Counted from the first letter of the stretch, positions 43,649-53,488 are shown. The stretch: DNA of 64,000 nucleotides from an uncultured Chitinophagales bacterium (GCA_937927195.1 CALBCY010000069.1:16965-80964); one strand, 5' to 3'. Notes: generated from the sequence alone by a model not told the origin. Made by a program: numbers and translations.

Positions 43649-46276
43649 ATGAATCTACAAACCATTGAATTTTCCCAGTTCTGCCTTTGTAGGTTTGCTT
43701 ACGCTGTTCTTTTGTTTCTATTGTTTTCCTGCCAATTTACAGCGGCTCAAAATGTCACTCTAGAAGGAATCATTGTAGACAACGAAAGCGAAGAAGGCGT
43801 GCCATTTGCCCACATCGTTCTGTCCAACCACCTAAGCATTGGAACCTCGGCCGATATCGATGGGCGTTTTTATCTTGAAATCCCAAATGACCTTTCACCC
43901 GACTCAATAATTATCAGTGCATTGTCTTATGAAATATTGAGAATAAAATTTCAAGAAAACACACAACCACTAATCATCAAACTGGAAGCACAGGCTTTTA
44001 AAATGATGGAAATTGTCGTTCTCGCTGAAGGGAAGAAAGAAGATCCAGCCACATCGATAATGGACAAAGTAATCAAAAGTAAATCAGAAAATAATTACGA
44101 AAAGCATGCCCAGTTTCAGTGCGAAAAATACAACAAACTAGAACTAGATTTTGAGAACCTAAACGAAGAATGGAAAGAAAAGAAAGTATTGAATCAATTT
44201 GACTTCATCTTTGAAAACATTGACAGTTCCAGTAATGACATTCCTTATATACCAATTTTCATATCTGAAAAGATAAGTAAACTGAGCTTCAAGGCGGATC
44301 CCTATTTCAAGCAGGAAGAATTAGAGGCCGCACAAATGAGTGCATTCGAAAACAAAACCATCGACCCTTTTCTAGAATCATTTTCCAATGAAGCAAACAT
44401 CTACAACAATTGGATCGATGTTTTCAACGATGAATTTTTAAGCCCCATTGCCAACACTGCCCTCAATGCCTATAACTACCAGATTCAAGATACCGTTTGT
44501 TTTGACAATGATTGCTATTTCAATATCAGCTTTAGTCCCAAACGAATTTTAAAAAAAGGGTTTTATGGAAATGCATTTATACATTGGGGCAGCTATGCAA
44601 TTAAAAAATTCTCAATAAAAACACCGCCAGATGTCAACATAAATTTTGTGGACTATTTCAGCCTAAGTCAAGAGTTTAAAAAGCATACGGTAGAGGCAAA
44701 TCCAGATCAAACAAATAACCCAATCAATGTTTGGTGGCTTCCAATTAAAGAAACGCACATCGCCCGGTTCACTGAATTGACTGAACCAGCAATCGGTACT
44801 TATTTCAAAAGCCAAAAAGAAAAGCCCAATCTAAAAGCTCGAAAAAAAATCAACTATTATGACTATAAAATAGGCGCTTCAATCAAGGAAGCACTAAAAG
44901 ACAAGAAAGGAAACAAGGAATTAAGCGACGATGCGGAAGCTTGGAAAAACAAGAAGGACCAATCCTATTGGGAAAGCAAACGACCAGAACGATTGACCAA
45001 AAATGAAGAGCAAGTTTTCGAAATCATCGACAAAACCAAAGAACTTCCTATTGTAAAAACTGGCGAGCGAATTTTCATTTCTATTTTCTCCGGATTCGTC
45101 CCAATAGGCAAACTTGAATTTGGAAACATCTACAACATCTATCAAAAAAACTGGATAGATGGCGATCGCCTCAACCTGGCTCTTAGAACAGGCATAAAAT
45201 TCAGTAAGAAAATACTAATTAGTGGAAATCTTGGCTACGGATTTAAAAACCAAAAATTTCGATATGGCTTGGAGTTTCTTTACCTCCCCAAAAAAGACCC
45301 AAGAACTATTTTTGGTTTATCATTTAAAAGAGATGTAAATTCAAATCTAAATTTAAGTTCCACTTTGGCCAACAATCAATTTGGTGGTGAGAACAGCCAA
45401 CTCTTCAGAAGAAAAAACATTCCATTCAAACTCTTCGAATTCGATCAACTAAAAGTTTGGGGAGCACATGAACTAAAAAACGGATTGACTTTTGGCCTTT
45501 CTCTTTTTCACCAAAGAGTCGATCCCAATTTTGAAATCAACTTTAAAACCACAAATTACACACTCACAGAAAACGATAATTTCATCCGTAGTGAAGTAGA
45601 ATTTCAAGCAAGGTACGCCTACAGAGAAAAATTTATAGACGGGACATTCAATAGAATTAGCCTTGGTAGCAAATACCCCATTATTCAAGTATCCTATAAA
45701 AGGTCAATCCCCAACCTCTTCGATTCCAACTTTTCAGCCCATTACTTTAAAGCCAATCTTTCCTACCGATTTAAAACAGCTCCACTGGGTTATGCAATAA
45801 TGGAAGGAGAATATGGAATTAGTTCTGGAAACCTGCCTTTCTTTTTCATGTTCAACACAAAGGGAAATGAAAGCGCATTCTTAAACAAATCAGGGTTCAA
45901 TCTGCTCTGGGCCTACGAATATTCCTTTGACGAATACGAATCCGCCTTCTGGGAACAACACTTCAATGGATTCTTCCTTGATAAAATACCAATCATAAAC
46001 AAATTAAAATTAAGATCCATTCTCCATTATCGCATTCTGCTAGGTTCATGGACCCAACAAAATCAACTATCCAATCTTGAAAATTTATGGAACAATGATC
46101 CAATCGAAGGCTTCATTCTATTAAGAGAACTGACCAAAATCCCCTACATGGAAGTGGGAATCGGCCTCGAAAACATCCTCCACTTCCTAAGAATCGACGC
46201 CATTTGGCGAATCAATTATCGAGATTCCTACAGCCCCAATTTCGGCATCCGTGGTTCATTTGTCATTTCATTCTAA
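43649..46276 (+). CDS. DUF5686 outer-membrane protein with carboxypeptidase-regulatory-like domain
   Basis: The 875-residue protein has a signal peptide ending near residue 34 (FTAAQ). A CarboxypepD_reg-like beta-sandwich follows at about 35-115 (VTLEGIIVDNESEEGVPFAH, GTSADIDGRFYLEI). The DUF5686 body then runs to the end, with a long series of amphipathic strands in the C-terminal 400 residues and a terminal FGIRGSFVISF, typical of an outer-membrane beta-barrel ending in Phe. The family is common in Bacteroidota; its cargo is unknown. It is not a TonB receptor since no plug domain is seen. Monocistronic by spacing. Confidence 0.9.
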   Translation: MNLQTIEFSQFCLCRFAYAVLLFLLFSCQFTAAQNVTLEGIIVDNESEEGVPFAHIVLSNHLSIGTSADIDGRFYLEIPNDLSPDSIIISALSYEILRIKFQENTQPLIIKLEAQAFKMMEIVVLAEGKKEDPATSIMDKVIKSKSENNYEKHAQFQCEKYNKLELDFENLNEEWKEKKVLNQFDFIFENIDSSSNDIPYIPIFISEKISKLSFKADPYFKQEELEAAQMSAFENKTIDPFLESFSNEANIYNNWIDVFNDEFLSPIANTALNAYNYQIQDTVCFDNDCYFNISFSPKRILKKGFYGNAFIHWGSYAIKKFSIKTPPDVNINFVDYFSLSQEFKKHTVEANPDQTNNPINVWWLPIKETHIARFTELTEPAIGTYFKSQKEKPNLKARKKINYYDYKIGASIKEALKDKKGNKELSDDAEAWKNKKDQSYWESKRPERLTKNEEQVFEIIDKTKELPIVKTGERIFISIFSGFVPIGKLEFGNIYNIYQKNWIDGDRLNLALRTGIKFSKKILISGNLGYGFKNQKFRYGLEFLYLPKKDPRTIFGLSFKRDVNSNLNLSSTLANNQFGGENSQLFRRKNIPFKLFEFDQLKVWGAHELKNGLTFGLSLFHQRVDPNFEINFKTTNYTLTENDNFIRSEVEFQARYAYREKFIDGTFNRISLGSKYPIIQVSYKRSIPNLFDSNFSAHYFKANLSYRFKTAPLGYAIMEGEYGISSGNLPFFFMFNTKGNESAFLNKSGFNLLWAYEYSFDEYESAFWEQHFNGFFLDKIPIINKLKLRSILHYRILLGSWTQQNQLSNLENLWNNDPIEGFILLRELTKIPYMEVGIGLENILHFLRIDAIWRINYRDSYSPNFGIRGSFVISF

Positions 46277-46300
46277 ACTGTAATCTCACCCCCTGCACAA

Positions 46301-46480
46301 CAGTCATCTCGACCCTCACCAACTGGCATCTCGACCGCTAGGGAGAGATCTTCTCACCACCCCCATCTGTCATCTCGACCGCCAGGGAGAGATCTTCTCA
46401 ACTCCCCAATAAATTTCTCCTTTACAACAATCACAATCATGCCCCCAACTGTCATCTCGACCGCCAGGGAGAGAACCCTT
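46301..46480 (+). repeat. Cluster of CTGTCATCTCGACCG-type intergenic repeats
   Basis: Four copies begin at about 46301 (partial), 46323, 46367 and 46449. The core is CTGTCATCTCGACCGCCAGG followed by GAGAGATCTTCTCA; the second copy has CTGGCATC and GCTAGG variants, and the fourth ends differently. Such TGTCATCTCGACCG repeats are, from memory, dispersed in many Bacteroidota genomes. They sit between converging genes, where they may aid transcript ends, and contain short complementary TCTC and GAGA segments. Confidence 0.75.
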
Positions 46481-46482
46481 CC

Positions 46483-47121
46483 CTACTTTCTCTTCTTATT
46501 GTAAGCCTTCAAATCAGACTTGTAATCCTTCGCACTTTGCTCGAAAACACTTCTGATTCCTGCTGCCCAATAATTACGAAGACCAAAACCACCTGGCTTT
46601 CCTTCATACTTTTTCATTGAATGAATCTCCTTCGTCTCGATATCAAAGAAAGTTAGATAGACACTTGCTTTTTCTGTCCTTTTATTAAATGACTCAACAA
46701 TCATAACCAAACCCAAACCTTCTTTGTCTTCACCTTCAGAATACAAACCAACCATAGTTGGAATTTCAGCAGGATTAAGTGTATAAGATTTATTCGTTTT
46801 CAAGTTTTTCCAATCAACTGTCTCATTTCTTTCAAAGACAGGATCTAGATCATAATACACATTGTTTTTTTGGTAATACTTAGGAATGTTATATTTGTCT
46901 GCTTCTGCAACAATCAAATCATTCCACCTTCCAAACAAGGATTCCTTAATAACTCGAGGATCAGTAAAACCCTCGGATCCGATTAACCTTACATTGGAGA
47001 AGTCAATGCCATACCAAACGATATTGTCCGCTTTATAAATCTTTGATTTACTTTGTCCAAATGCATCTGGTGCAAGAATTAAAAATGATAACAGCAATAC
47101 TAAAGAGAATAAATTTTTCAT
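46483..47121 (-). CDS. Small exported protein, function unknown
   Basis: The 212-residue protein has a signal peptide (KNLFSLVLLLSFLILAPDAF, cut after GQ). The mature part carries NIVWYGIDFSNVRLIGSEGF, PTMVGLYSEGEDKEGLGLVM and ASVYLTFFDIETKEIHSMKK, a strand-rich pattern I recall as a conserved but uncharacterised Bacteroidota periplasmic family. The C-terminus is basic (YKSDLKAYNKKRK). It points toward the DUF5686 gene, with the repeat cluster between them. No partner is evident. Confidence 0.72.
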   Translation of the reverse strand: MKNLFSLVLLLSFLILAPDAFGQSKSKIYKADNIVWYGIDFSNVRLIGSEGFTDPRVIKESLFGRWNDLIVAEADKYNIPKYYQKNNVYYDLDPVFERNETVDWKNLKTNKSYTLNPAEIPTMVGLYSEGEDKEGLGLVMIVESFNKRTEKASVYLTFFDIETKEIHSMKKYEGKPGGFGLRNYWAAGIRSVFEQSAKDYKSDLKAYNKKRK

Positions 47122-47672
47122 GACTAGAAAATTATAGTTTCACAATTAATTAAATACAAATGAATACCACGATAACGGATTTTTCACCTGAATGGATGCC
47201 CAAAGACAGCAATTTCAAAACAAATTTCAATAATATTTTTTGTAAAATGCTTAACTCCAAGGCTTGAACAAAATTAATATATAAAATTTAATATGGAAAA
47301 CATTTCTATTTTAAATAAATAATTGTATGATAATCAAGAAGTAAATAATCAGAACAAAAAAACTGGTGATTTCATAAAGAGCATTTGAAAACAAGCGTAT
47401 TTAAGGAATTGGAATGAGCTTTTTACCAAACAGTTTCTTTCGATAAAAAATAATAACCCTTCAATTACAAAACCAAGCGTCTAAAAAGAAGCATATTCAA
47501 ATTAAATATGTGAATAACAAAATGCACTATATATACAAATACTTATAACAATTCAATTGCTCAAAAGACGAAGTTCAAATTCGCCATTCCCAATTATTCA
47601 TTTAATTGGTATATTAACAAAACTTTGTGTAATTTTAAGGCCTTTTATTTTAACAAAATCAGAAGAGAAGGA
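47122..47672. other. Divergent spacer upstream of the main flexirubin operon
   Basis: These 551 bases contain no supported gene. They are AT-rich throughout and must hold the promoters of both the minus-strand exported-protein gene and the plus-strand flexirubin operon. No clean TAnnTTTG element, terminator or repeat was found. An in-frame upstream start for the ammonia-lyase at 47625 exists but is less likely than the ATG at 47673. Confidence 0.5.
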
Positions 47673-49229
47673 ATGCAAGATACTATGACTTGCGTTTTGA
47701 CAGGGAAGCACCTCGATATTGAAACTTTTGAAGCTATCGTTTTCCAAAATAATGAATTAGAATTTGATGACAAGGCTATTGCAAATGTGCAAAACTCTTA
47801 CGAATTCTTATCAAGCTTTTGTGAAAACAAGTTCATCTACGGAGTCAATACAGGTTTTGGGCCAATGGCCAAATACGTGATTCCCGTAGATAAACGAAAA
47901 GAACTGCAATTAAACCTAATTCAGAGCCATTCAACTGGTATGGGGGAATCATTTCCCACATTCTATATTCGAGCCATTATGTTGGCCAGATTGAATAGCC
48001 TCTCCTTAGGATATTCAGGGGTACACCCTGATACTGTGAAGTTGCTCCGAACATTTATTAATGAAGAAATTTATCCGATTATTCCCAAACACGGTGGTGT
48101 AGGAGCAAGTGGAGATTTGGTTCAATTGGCACATCTAGCACTGGGATTGAGTGGCTATGGGCAGGTTCATTATAAGGGTAAAATAAAGAAGACCGCTTCT
48201 GTCCTCAAGTCCCTCGGAATAAACCCCTTGCAAATACACTTAAGAGAAGGACTCGCCCTTATGAATGGGACCTCTTCTATGACAGGCATTGGGCTTATCA
48301 ATGTAATTTATGCCAAGAAGCTCATTGAATATAGTATTCAAATCAGTTGTATGATTAATGAAATGCGTGGAACTTTCACCGATCATTATTCTGCTCCTCT
48401 CAACAAAGTAAAAAAACACGCTGGACAACAATGGGTCGCTAAGAAAATGAGGGAAATCCTCAAAGACAGCAAGCTAACCAGAGATCGTAAAAAGTATATG
48501 TACAGTGGCACCGATGGTACCAATGGCGTCATACATGAAAGGGTTCAGGAATATTACTCCCTTCGTTGCCTCCCTCAAATTTTAGGGCCAATCTACGATA
48601 CGATCAAATATACCGAAAATGTCCTCATTGATGAGTTAAATTCTGTCAATGACAACCCAATCATCGATGTGAAAAGGAAAAATGTCTACCACGGAGGAAA
48701 CTTCCACGGAGATTATGTTTCCTTGGAGATGGACAAACTAAAAATAGCGGTAAGTAAGCTATCGGTTCTTTGTGAAAGACAAATCAACTTTTTACTAAAT
48801 GATCATCTGAATCAAAAGTTGCCGCCATTCATGAATACGGAAATATTGGGTCTTAACTTTGGATATCAAGGAGCCCAATTTACTGCAACCTCAACCACGG
48901 CAGAAAATTTAACACTTTCCTATCCGGCATATTTGCACAGCATTCCAAACAATAATGACAATCAGGATGTTGTAAGCATGGGAACCAATTCAGCTTGGTT
49001 GTGTAAGAAAGTTATTGAAAATTCTTACGAAGTAATCTCCATTGAACTGGCCATTGTAATTAGTGCCATAAAACACTTAGGACAAGAAAATGATATTTCA
49101 TCAGCATCAAAACGACTGATGGATGCTATTGAACCCCATATCGGAGATTTTGAAAAACAAGAACTGAAATACGAAGTTTTCAAAAAAATCAAAAATGATT
49201 TGGAAACTAAATCTTTATCAGAATTATGA
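47673..49229 (+). CDS. Aromatic amino acid ammonia-lyase (HAL/PAL/TAL family), first flexirubin step
   Basis: From the ATG at 47673, preceded by AGAAGAGAAGGA, the protein has 518 residues. GGVGASGDLVQLAHLAL supplies the Ala145-Ser146-Gly147 tripeptide that cyclises to the MIO electrophile. Other family landmarks are YGVNTGFGPMA, LIQSHSTGMGE, LMNGTSSMTG, SVNDNPI and NYGYQ-like NFGYQGAQ. In a flexirubin cluster it is expected to turn tyrosine into 4-coumarate, the aryl starter; the residues visible do not by themselves exclude histidine. It overlaps the ketoreductase gene by four bases, so it is the first gene of a coupled operon. Confidence 0.92.
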   Translation: MQDTMTCVLTGKHLDIETFEAIVFQNNELEFDDKAIANVQNSYEFLSSFCENKFIYGVNTGFGPMAKYVIPVDKRKELQLNLIQSHSTGMGESFPTFYIRAIMLARLNSLSLGYSGVHPDTVKLLRTFINEEIYPIIPKHGGVGASGDLVQLAHLALGLSGYGQVHYKGKIKKTASVLKSLGINPLQIHLREGLALMNGTSSMTGIGLINVIYAKKLIEYSIQISCMINEMRGTFTDHYSAPLNKVKKHAGQQWVAKKMREILKDSKLTRDRKKYMYSGTDGTNGVIHERVQEYYSLRCLPQILGPIYDTIKYTENVLIDELNSVNDNPIIDVKRKNVYHGGNFHGDYVSLEMDKLKIAVSKLSVLCERQINFLLNDHLNQKLPPFMNTEILGLNFGYQGAQFTATSTTAENLTLSYPAYLHSIPNNNDNQDVVSMGTNSAWLCKKVIENSYEVISIELAIVISAIKHLGQENDISSASKRLMDAIEPHIGDFEKQELKYEVFKKIKNDLETKSLSEL

Positions 49230-49954
49230 AAGTTGCTTTAATTACAGGGGCCTCTCGAGGAATAGGTAGGGCTATTGCTAATAGACTAGCAACAGATGGT
49301 CATCATGTTTTAATTAACTACCTATCCAACGAATCTGCTGCCCTTGACTGTCTTAATGAAATAAAGGAAGCTGGCGGATCTGGTGAAATCATCCAATTCA
49401 ACGTCAGGAATATGCCCGAAGTTGAAGCCAAATTAGATGAATGGAAAGCCAACAACCCTGAGAAAGTTATTCAAGTTCTTATCAACAATGCTGGCATTCG
49501 AAAGGATAATTTAATGGTTTGGTTAAACGAGGAGGACTGGAGAACCGTCATAGAAATACATTTGTTTGGCTTCTTTAACGTTACACAAAACGTTATGAAA
49601 GAAATGATCCGAAGCAAATGGGGCAGAATAATCAACATCGTTTCGCTTTCTGGCTTGAAAGGGGTTCCGGGGCAAACAAACTATTCTGCTGCAAAAGCAG
49701 GCGTAATTGGAGCCACAAAAGCTCTGGCTCAAGAAATTGCCAGAAAAAAAATAACAGTCAATGCCATCGCTCCTGGTTTTATTAAAACCGAAATGCTTGA
49801 AGGTCTTGACGAAAAAGAACTGTCTAGAGCGATCCCAATGAAAAGATTTGGAGAAGCGAAAGAAGTCGCTGATTTAGTTGGATTTATGGCCTCTGAACAA
49901 TCCTCTTACATAACTGGAGAGGTTATCAATATCAATGGGGGAATTTATTCTTAA
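49226..49954 (+). CDS. FabG-like 3-oxoacyl-ACP reductase (SDR)
   Basis: This is a classic short-chain dehydrogenase of 242 residues: NAD(P) motif TGASRGIG at residues 7-14, NNAG in LINNAGIRKDN, catalytic Tyr153 and Lys157 in NYSAAKAG, and the FabG end SSYITGEVININGG. It should reduce the 3-keto group after each chain extension in polyene synthesis. It overlaps the ammonia-lyase gene by four bases. An 87-base spacer separates it from the first ketosynthase gene. Confidence 0.95.
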   Translation: MKVALITGASRGIGRAIANRLATDGHHVLINYLSNESAALDCLNEIKEAGGSGEIIQFNVRNMPEVEAKLDEWKANNPEKVIQVLINNAGIRKDNLMVWLNEEDWRTVIEIHLFGFFNVTQNVMKEMIRSKWGRIINIVSLSGLKGVPGQTNYSAAKAGVIGATKALAQEIARKKITVNAIAPGFIKTEMLEGLDEKELSRAIPMKRFGEAKEVADLVGFMASEQSSYITGEVININGGIYS

Positions 49955-50041
49955 ATAAAATCAGAAACCAACAAAATTTTTAAAAAGCTTGATAATAATT
50001 TTTATAAAATCTTAATTCTAAAGTTTAGTTAAATATTTTAA

Positions 50042-51265
50042 ATGAATAGAGTTGTTATAACTGGAATGGGTATCTATTCTTGTCTGGGGAAAAACCTCGG
50101 AGAAGTTACTGATTCATTGTATAAGGGCGACTCAGGAATTATATACGATCCATCCCGAAAAGAATTGGGTTTCCGATCTGCCCTAAAAGGAAACCTCGAT
50201 GTGCCAAACTTAAAAGGACAATTACACAGAAGAGAACGTGTAAAATTGGCCGAATCAGGAATCTATGCCTACTTGTCAACCATGCAAGCTTTGGAACAAG
50301 CGGGTATCGATATGGACTTCCTTGATAAAAAAGAAGTAGGAATCATCTTTGGCAATGACAGTTCTGCTGGAGCAGTCATCGAAGCCACAGATATAATTCG
50401 AGCAAAAAAAGATACAACCTTAGTAGGCTCTGGATCCATATTTCAATCCATGAATTCTACGGTGACAATGAATTTGTCCACCATTTTCAAGCTAAAAGGA
50501 ATCAACTTTACAGTTTCTGCAGCTTGTGCTAGTGGATCTCATTCGCTTGGAATGGGCTACTTGATGATTAAAAACAATCTTCAGGAAAGAATCATTTGCG
50601 GAGGGGCTCAGGAAACCAATTGGTATTCAATGGCCAGTTTTGATGGACTTGGTGCATTTTCTACCAGAGAAGAATTCCCAACAATGGCTTCGAGGCCTTT
50701 CGACAATAACAGAGACGGACTTGTACCCAGCGGAGGAGCTGCCAGCTTGATTATTGAAAGCTATGAATCCGCAAAGAAAAGAGGAGCAAAGATTTTGGGT
50801 GAAATTGTAGGATATGGTTTTTCATCAAATGGAGCCCATATTTCTCAACCAAGTGTGGAAGGACCTGCAAGAGCTTTGGCGGGTTCATTAAAGGATGCTG
50901 GTATCTCAGCAAAGGACATTGACTACATCAATGCCCACGCAACTTCTACTCCAATTGGAGATATGAATGAAGCAAAAGCCATTCATGAGGTGTTTTCAGA
51001 AAAAAAACCTTATGTTAGCTCCACAAAATCAATGACAGGACATGAATGTTGGATGGCAGGCGCAAGTGAAATTGTCTATTCTTTGCAAATGATGCAAAAC
51101 AATTTTATAGCTCCTAATATTAATTTGGAAAAACCTGACGAAGACTCGGCTAGACTGAATATTTTGACGGAAACCAAAGAAACTGGAATTGATTATTTCC
51201 TTTCCAATTCATTTGGTTTTGGAGGAACAAATTCAGCGCTGATAATCAAAAAAGTAAAACAATAA
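50042..51265 (+). CDS. Beta-ketoacyl-ACP synthase (FabF-like), catalytically complete
   Basis: The 407-residue enzyme has the full Cys-His-His triad: Cys162 in SAACASG, His299 in INAHATST and His334 in MTGHECW. It ends with the usual FLSNSFGFGGTNSALIIKK. It should condense malonyl-ACP with the growing chain. In aryl polyene clusters one ketosynthase does the iterative extension with a chain-length partner; which of the intact ketosynthases here does that is not decided by sequence alone. It is followed 15 bases later by an ACP gene. Confidence 0.93.
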   Translation: MNRVVITGMGIYSCLGKNLGEVTDSLYKGDSGIIYDPSRKELGFRSALKGNLDVPNLKGQLHRRERVKLAESGIYAYLSTMQALEQAGIDMDFLDKKEVGIIFGNDSSAGAVIEATDIIRAKKDTTLVGSGSIFQSMNSTVTMNLSTIFKLKGINFTVSAACASGSHSLGMGYLMIKNNLQERIICGGAQETNWYSMASFDGLGAFSTREEFPTMASRPFDNNRDGLVPSGGAASLIIESYESAKKRGAKILGEIVGYGFSSNGAHISQPSVEGPARALAGSLKDAGISAKDIDYINAHATSTPIGDMNEAKAIHEVFSEKKPYVSSTKSMTGHECWMAGASEIVYSLQMMQNNFIAPNINLEKPDEDSARLNILTETKETGIDYFLSNSFGFGGTNSALIIKKVKQ

Positions 51266-51280
51266 TTTTTTTTAAAGAAG

Positions 51281-51532
51281 ATGGAACAACAACAAATAAT
51301 CAAAAAAATCAACTACTTTCTTGTCGAAGAATTTGAGGTAGAAGAAGCATTGATCGTCCCTGACGCTAATTTAAAAGACACCCTTGAACTTGACAGCCTC
51401 GATATGGTTGATCTTGTCGTGGTCATTGAATCAAACTTTGGCTTTAAAGTCAATGGGGAGGAGTTGATCAAGTTGACAGCAATTAAGGATTTCTATGATT
51501 ACATCATACAGAAAATCCAAAATCCTGGTTAA
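51281..51532 (+). CDS. Acyl carrier protein
   Basis: This 83-residue acidic four-helix protein has the phosphopantetheine site Ser39 in ELDSLDMVDLV. It carries the growing aryl polyene or its starter as a thioester after activation by AcpS, which is encoded 11 kb downstream. It follows the ketosynthase gene closely. A seven-base-pair hairpin (CGGTGAA/TTCACCG, 51551-51571) lies in the spacer behind it and could partly terminate or protect the transcript. Confidence 0.95.
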   Translation: MEQQQIIKKINYFLVEEFEVEEALIVPDANLKDTLELDSLDMVDLVVVIESNFGFKVNGEELIKLTAIKDFYDYIIQKIQNPG

Positions 51533-51600
51533 TTTTAATTTGATCTTTTTCGGTGAAATTTCTATTCACCGCCAACTATAAAAAAATTCACTGACAGTCC

Positions 51601-52482
51601 ATGAGTGCCGAAAATAAAAAATGGGATGGCAAGACAAGAGGTGGAGTTCTTGGTTATAAGATTTTTCTTAAAATATTGCGGATAGGTAAATTCCCATTTG
51701 CTTATTTCATCTTATATTTCGTCGCTCTATATTTTTGTATCTTCGCTCCCAGAGCAAGCAAATCGCATTATCAATATTTCCGTTCTGCCCACAATTTTGG
51801 CGTTCTTAAGTCTATCATTGGGGTGTACAAGTCCTTTTACGTTTTTGGTCAGTCCATCCTAGACAAGGTCGGACTTATTGGTGGAGTAAAACACAACTTC
51901 ACCTTCGATCACTCTGTAAGTGACATTTTATACAAAGTTCCCGAACAAGGCAAAGGCGCCCTGCTTATCAGCGCGCACATAGGCAATTATGAAATAGCTG
52001 GACATTTCCTCACCAAACTGGATGTCCCGATAAATGTGCTCATGTTTGATGGGGAGGACAACCAAATAAAAGAATATTTGGAAGAGGAAGTAATGCAGGA
52101 AAAACGATTCAATACAATCTACCTAAAAGAAGATAGGAGTCATTTATTTAAAATGGCGGCGGCCATGAGAAACAACGAATTCATTTGCTTACACGGAGAC
52201 CGGTTCTTGGATCAACATGACACCCTGACTACCGATTTTTTTGGCAAGGAAGCTCGGTTTCCCAAAGGACCATTTGAATTGGCGCAACGCTTTGACATTC
52301 CTTATGTATTTGTCTATGCTGTAAAAACCAGTAAATACTCCTACAAATTCCTAACCAGTAACCCAAAAATCAGCTCTGACAAACCTGAACAAATCCTCAA
52401 AGAATATGTTAGTAATCTTGAAGAGGTTTTAAAAGAGTATCCTTATCAATGGTTCAACTATTATCCTTTTTGGGATAAGTAA
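51601..52482 (+). CDS. LpxL/HtrB-type lysophospholipid acyltransferase
   Basis: The 293-residue protein has an N-terminal hydrophobic helix (FAYFILYFVALYFCIF) and the HX4E catalytic motif as His126-Ile-Gly-Asn-Tyr-Glu131 in LISAHIGNYEIAGHF. LHGDRFLDQHDTL and FPKGPFELAQRFDIPYVFVY are also typical of the LpxL family. In aryl polyene and flexirubin clusters an enzyme of this kind is thought to attach the polyene to a lipid or acceptor at the inner membrane. That role here is inferred from context. Confidence 0.88.
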   Translation: MSAENKKWDGKTRGGVLGYKIFLKILRIGKFPFAYFILYFVALYFCIFAPRASKSHYQYFRSAHNFGVLKSIIGVYKSFYVFGQSILDKVGLIGGVKHNFTFDHSVSDILYKVPEQGKGALLISAHIGNYEIAGHFLTKLDVPINVLMFDGEDNQIKEYLEEEVMQEKRFNTIYLKEDRSHLFKMAAAMRNNEFICLHGDRFLDQHDTLTTDFFGKEARFPKGPFELAQRFDIPYVFVYAVKTSKYSYKFLTSNPKISSDKPEQILKEYVSNLEEVLKEYPYQWFNYYPFWDK

Positions 52483-52583
52483 ATGATGCTTAAACTAATT
52501 TCCTTGAAAGGGCCAATAAACAGTCCTTAGATTTTCCATGCATCAAACAATTAGAGCTATTTAACAAAACTAAAAGAACAGCA

Positions 52584-53012
52584 TTGAACAGCATTGAACA
52601 GCAAAATATTTTGGATTTCATTCCCCATAGACAACCAATGGTCATGATCGACCAATTGTTGCAAGCTGATGAGAAGCTTGGAAAAACCACTTTCACAATT
52701 ACCGAGGAAAATGTATTCGTCGATCAAGATGGTTTTAATGCCTCAGGCTTAATTGAAAATATAGCCCAAACCGCAGCGGCACAAGCGGGCTATTATTATC
52801 GCTCAATTGGACAGGATGTTCCCATCGGATATTTGGCAGAAGTAAAAAACATTGACATTGCTCAATTTCCTAAGGTTGGGGATAAAATAGAAACCAAAAT
52901 TGAATTAAAGACCAAAGTTTTTAATATCAATCTCGTAGAAGCCTCTGTTTCTTTAAATCAAAAAATAATTTGTTCATGTACAATGAAACTGTTCATAAAA
53001 GAAGAGGAATAA
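52584..53012 (+). CDS. FabZ/ApeP-like hotdog dehydratase lacking the GHFP histidine
   Basis: The 142-residue hotdog protein opens NILDFIPHRQPMVMIDQLL as in FabZ, but the FabZ GHFP site is replaced by DQDGFNASG. The catalytic Glu is kept as Glu58 in GLIENIAQTAAA. Since FabZ active sites combine His from one subunit and Glu from the other, this protein probably works with the 61205 product, which has the His but not the Glu. The start is a TTG at 52584 within a 10-base direct repeat (GAACAGCATT, 52576-52602); there is no nearby ATG. Confidence 0.8.
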   Translation: MNSIEQQNILDFIPHRQPMVMIDQLLQADEKLGKTTFTITEENVFVDQDGFNASGLIENIAQTAAAQAGYYYRSIGQDVPIGYLAEVKNIDIAQFPKVGDKIETKIELKTKVFNINLVEASVSLNQKIICSCTMKLFIKEEE

Positions 53013-53026
53013 AAAAAACCACAATT

Positions 53027-53452
53027 TTGAAAAAAACCTTGACAAGTTTAACGGCTAGCGCCAATATTAGAGTCCGTTTCGATGAGGTAGACTCCCTGCA
53101 AATTGTTTGGCATGGCAATTATGTGAAATATTTTGAAGATGCCCGTGCCGCCTTCAACCGAAAATATGGTTTGGAATACCTCAATGTTTATGCAAAAGGA
53201 TATTCTACCCCCATAGTCAATATGAATTGCGATTTTAAGCGATTTCTAAAATACGATGAAGAAGCCATTGCGCATGCATGGTATGTCGACCATCCTGGAG
53301 CAAAACTAATTTTAAGCTACAAGATTTTTAGCAAAAATTCAGAACAACTTATTGCAAAAGGAGAAACCACTCAGGTTTTTCTCGATCATGAAATGAATCT
53401 CCAGTTAAACCAGCCTGATTTTTATGCCGAATGGCGAAATAAATGGTTGTAA
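53027..53452 (+). CDS. 4HBT-type acyl-CoA/ACP thioesterase
   Basis: The hotdog core FDEVDSLQIVWHGNYVKYFE matches 4-hydroxybenzoyl-CoA-thioesterase-like enzymes, with the catalytic Asp in EVDS and the conserved HGNYVKYFEDAR helix. It should release a polyene acid from its carrier or remove misprimed intermediates. The frame is open from an ATG at 52970 inside the previous gene, but the conserved part begins later, so the TTG at 53027 (141 residues, 14 bases after the previous stop) is the preferred start. Confidence 0.82.
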   Translation: MKKTLTSLTASANIRVRFDEVDSLQIVWHGNYVKYFEDARAAFNRKYGLEYLNVYAKGYSTPIVNMNCDFKRFLKYDEEAIAHAWYVDHPGAKLILSYKIFSKNSEQLIAKGETTQVFLDHEMNLQLNQPDFYAEWRNKWL

Positions 53453-53488
53453 AATCGTAAGTTCGCTTGATTATTTTTCATTTCAACT

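Noticed and set aside
51551..51571. Hairpin CGGTGAA/TTCACCG as a full terminator
   Set aside because: No T run follows and the operon continues, so at most it is a weak or protective hairpin.
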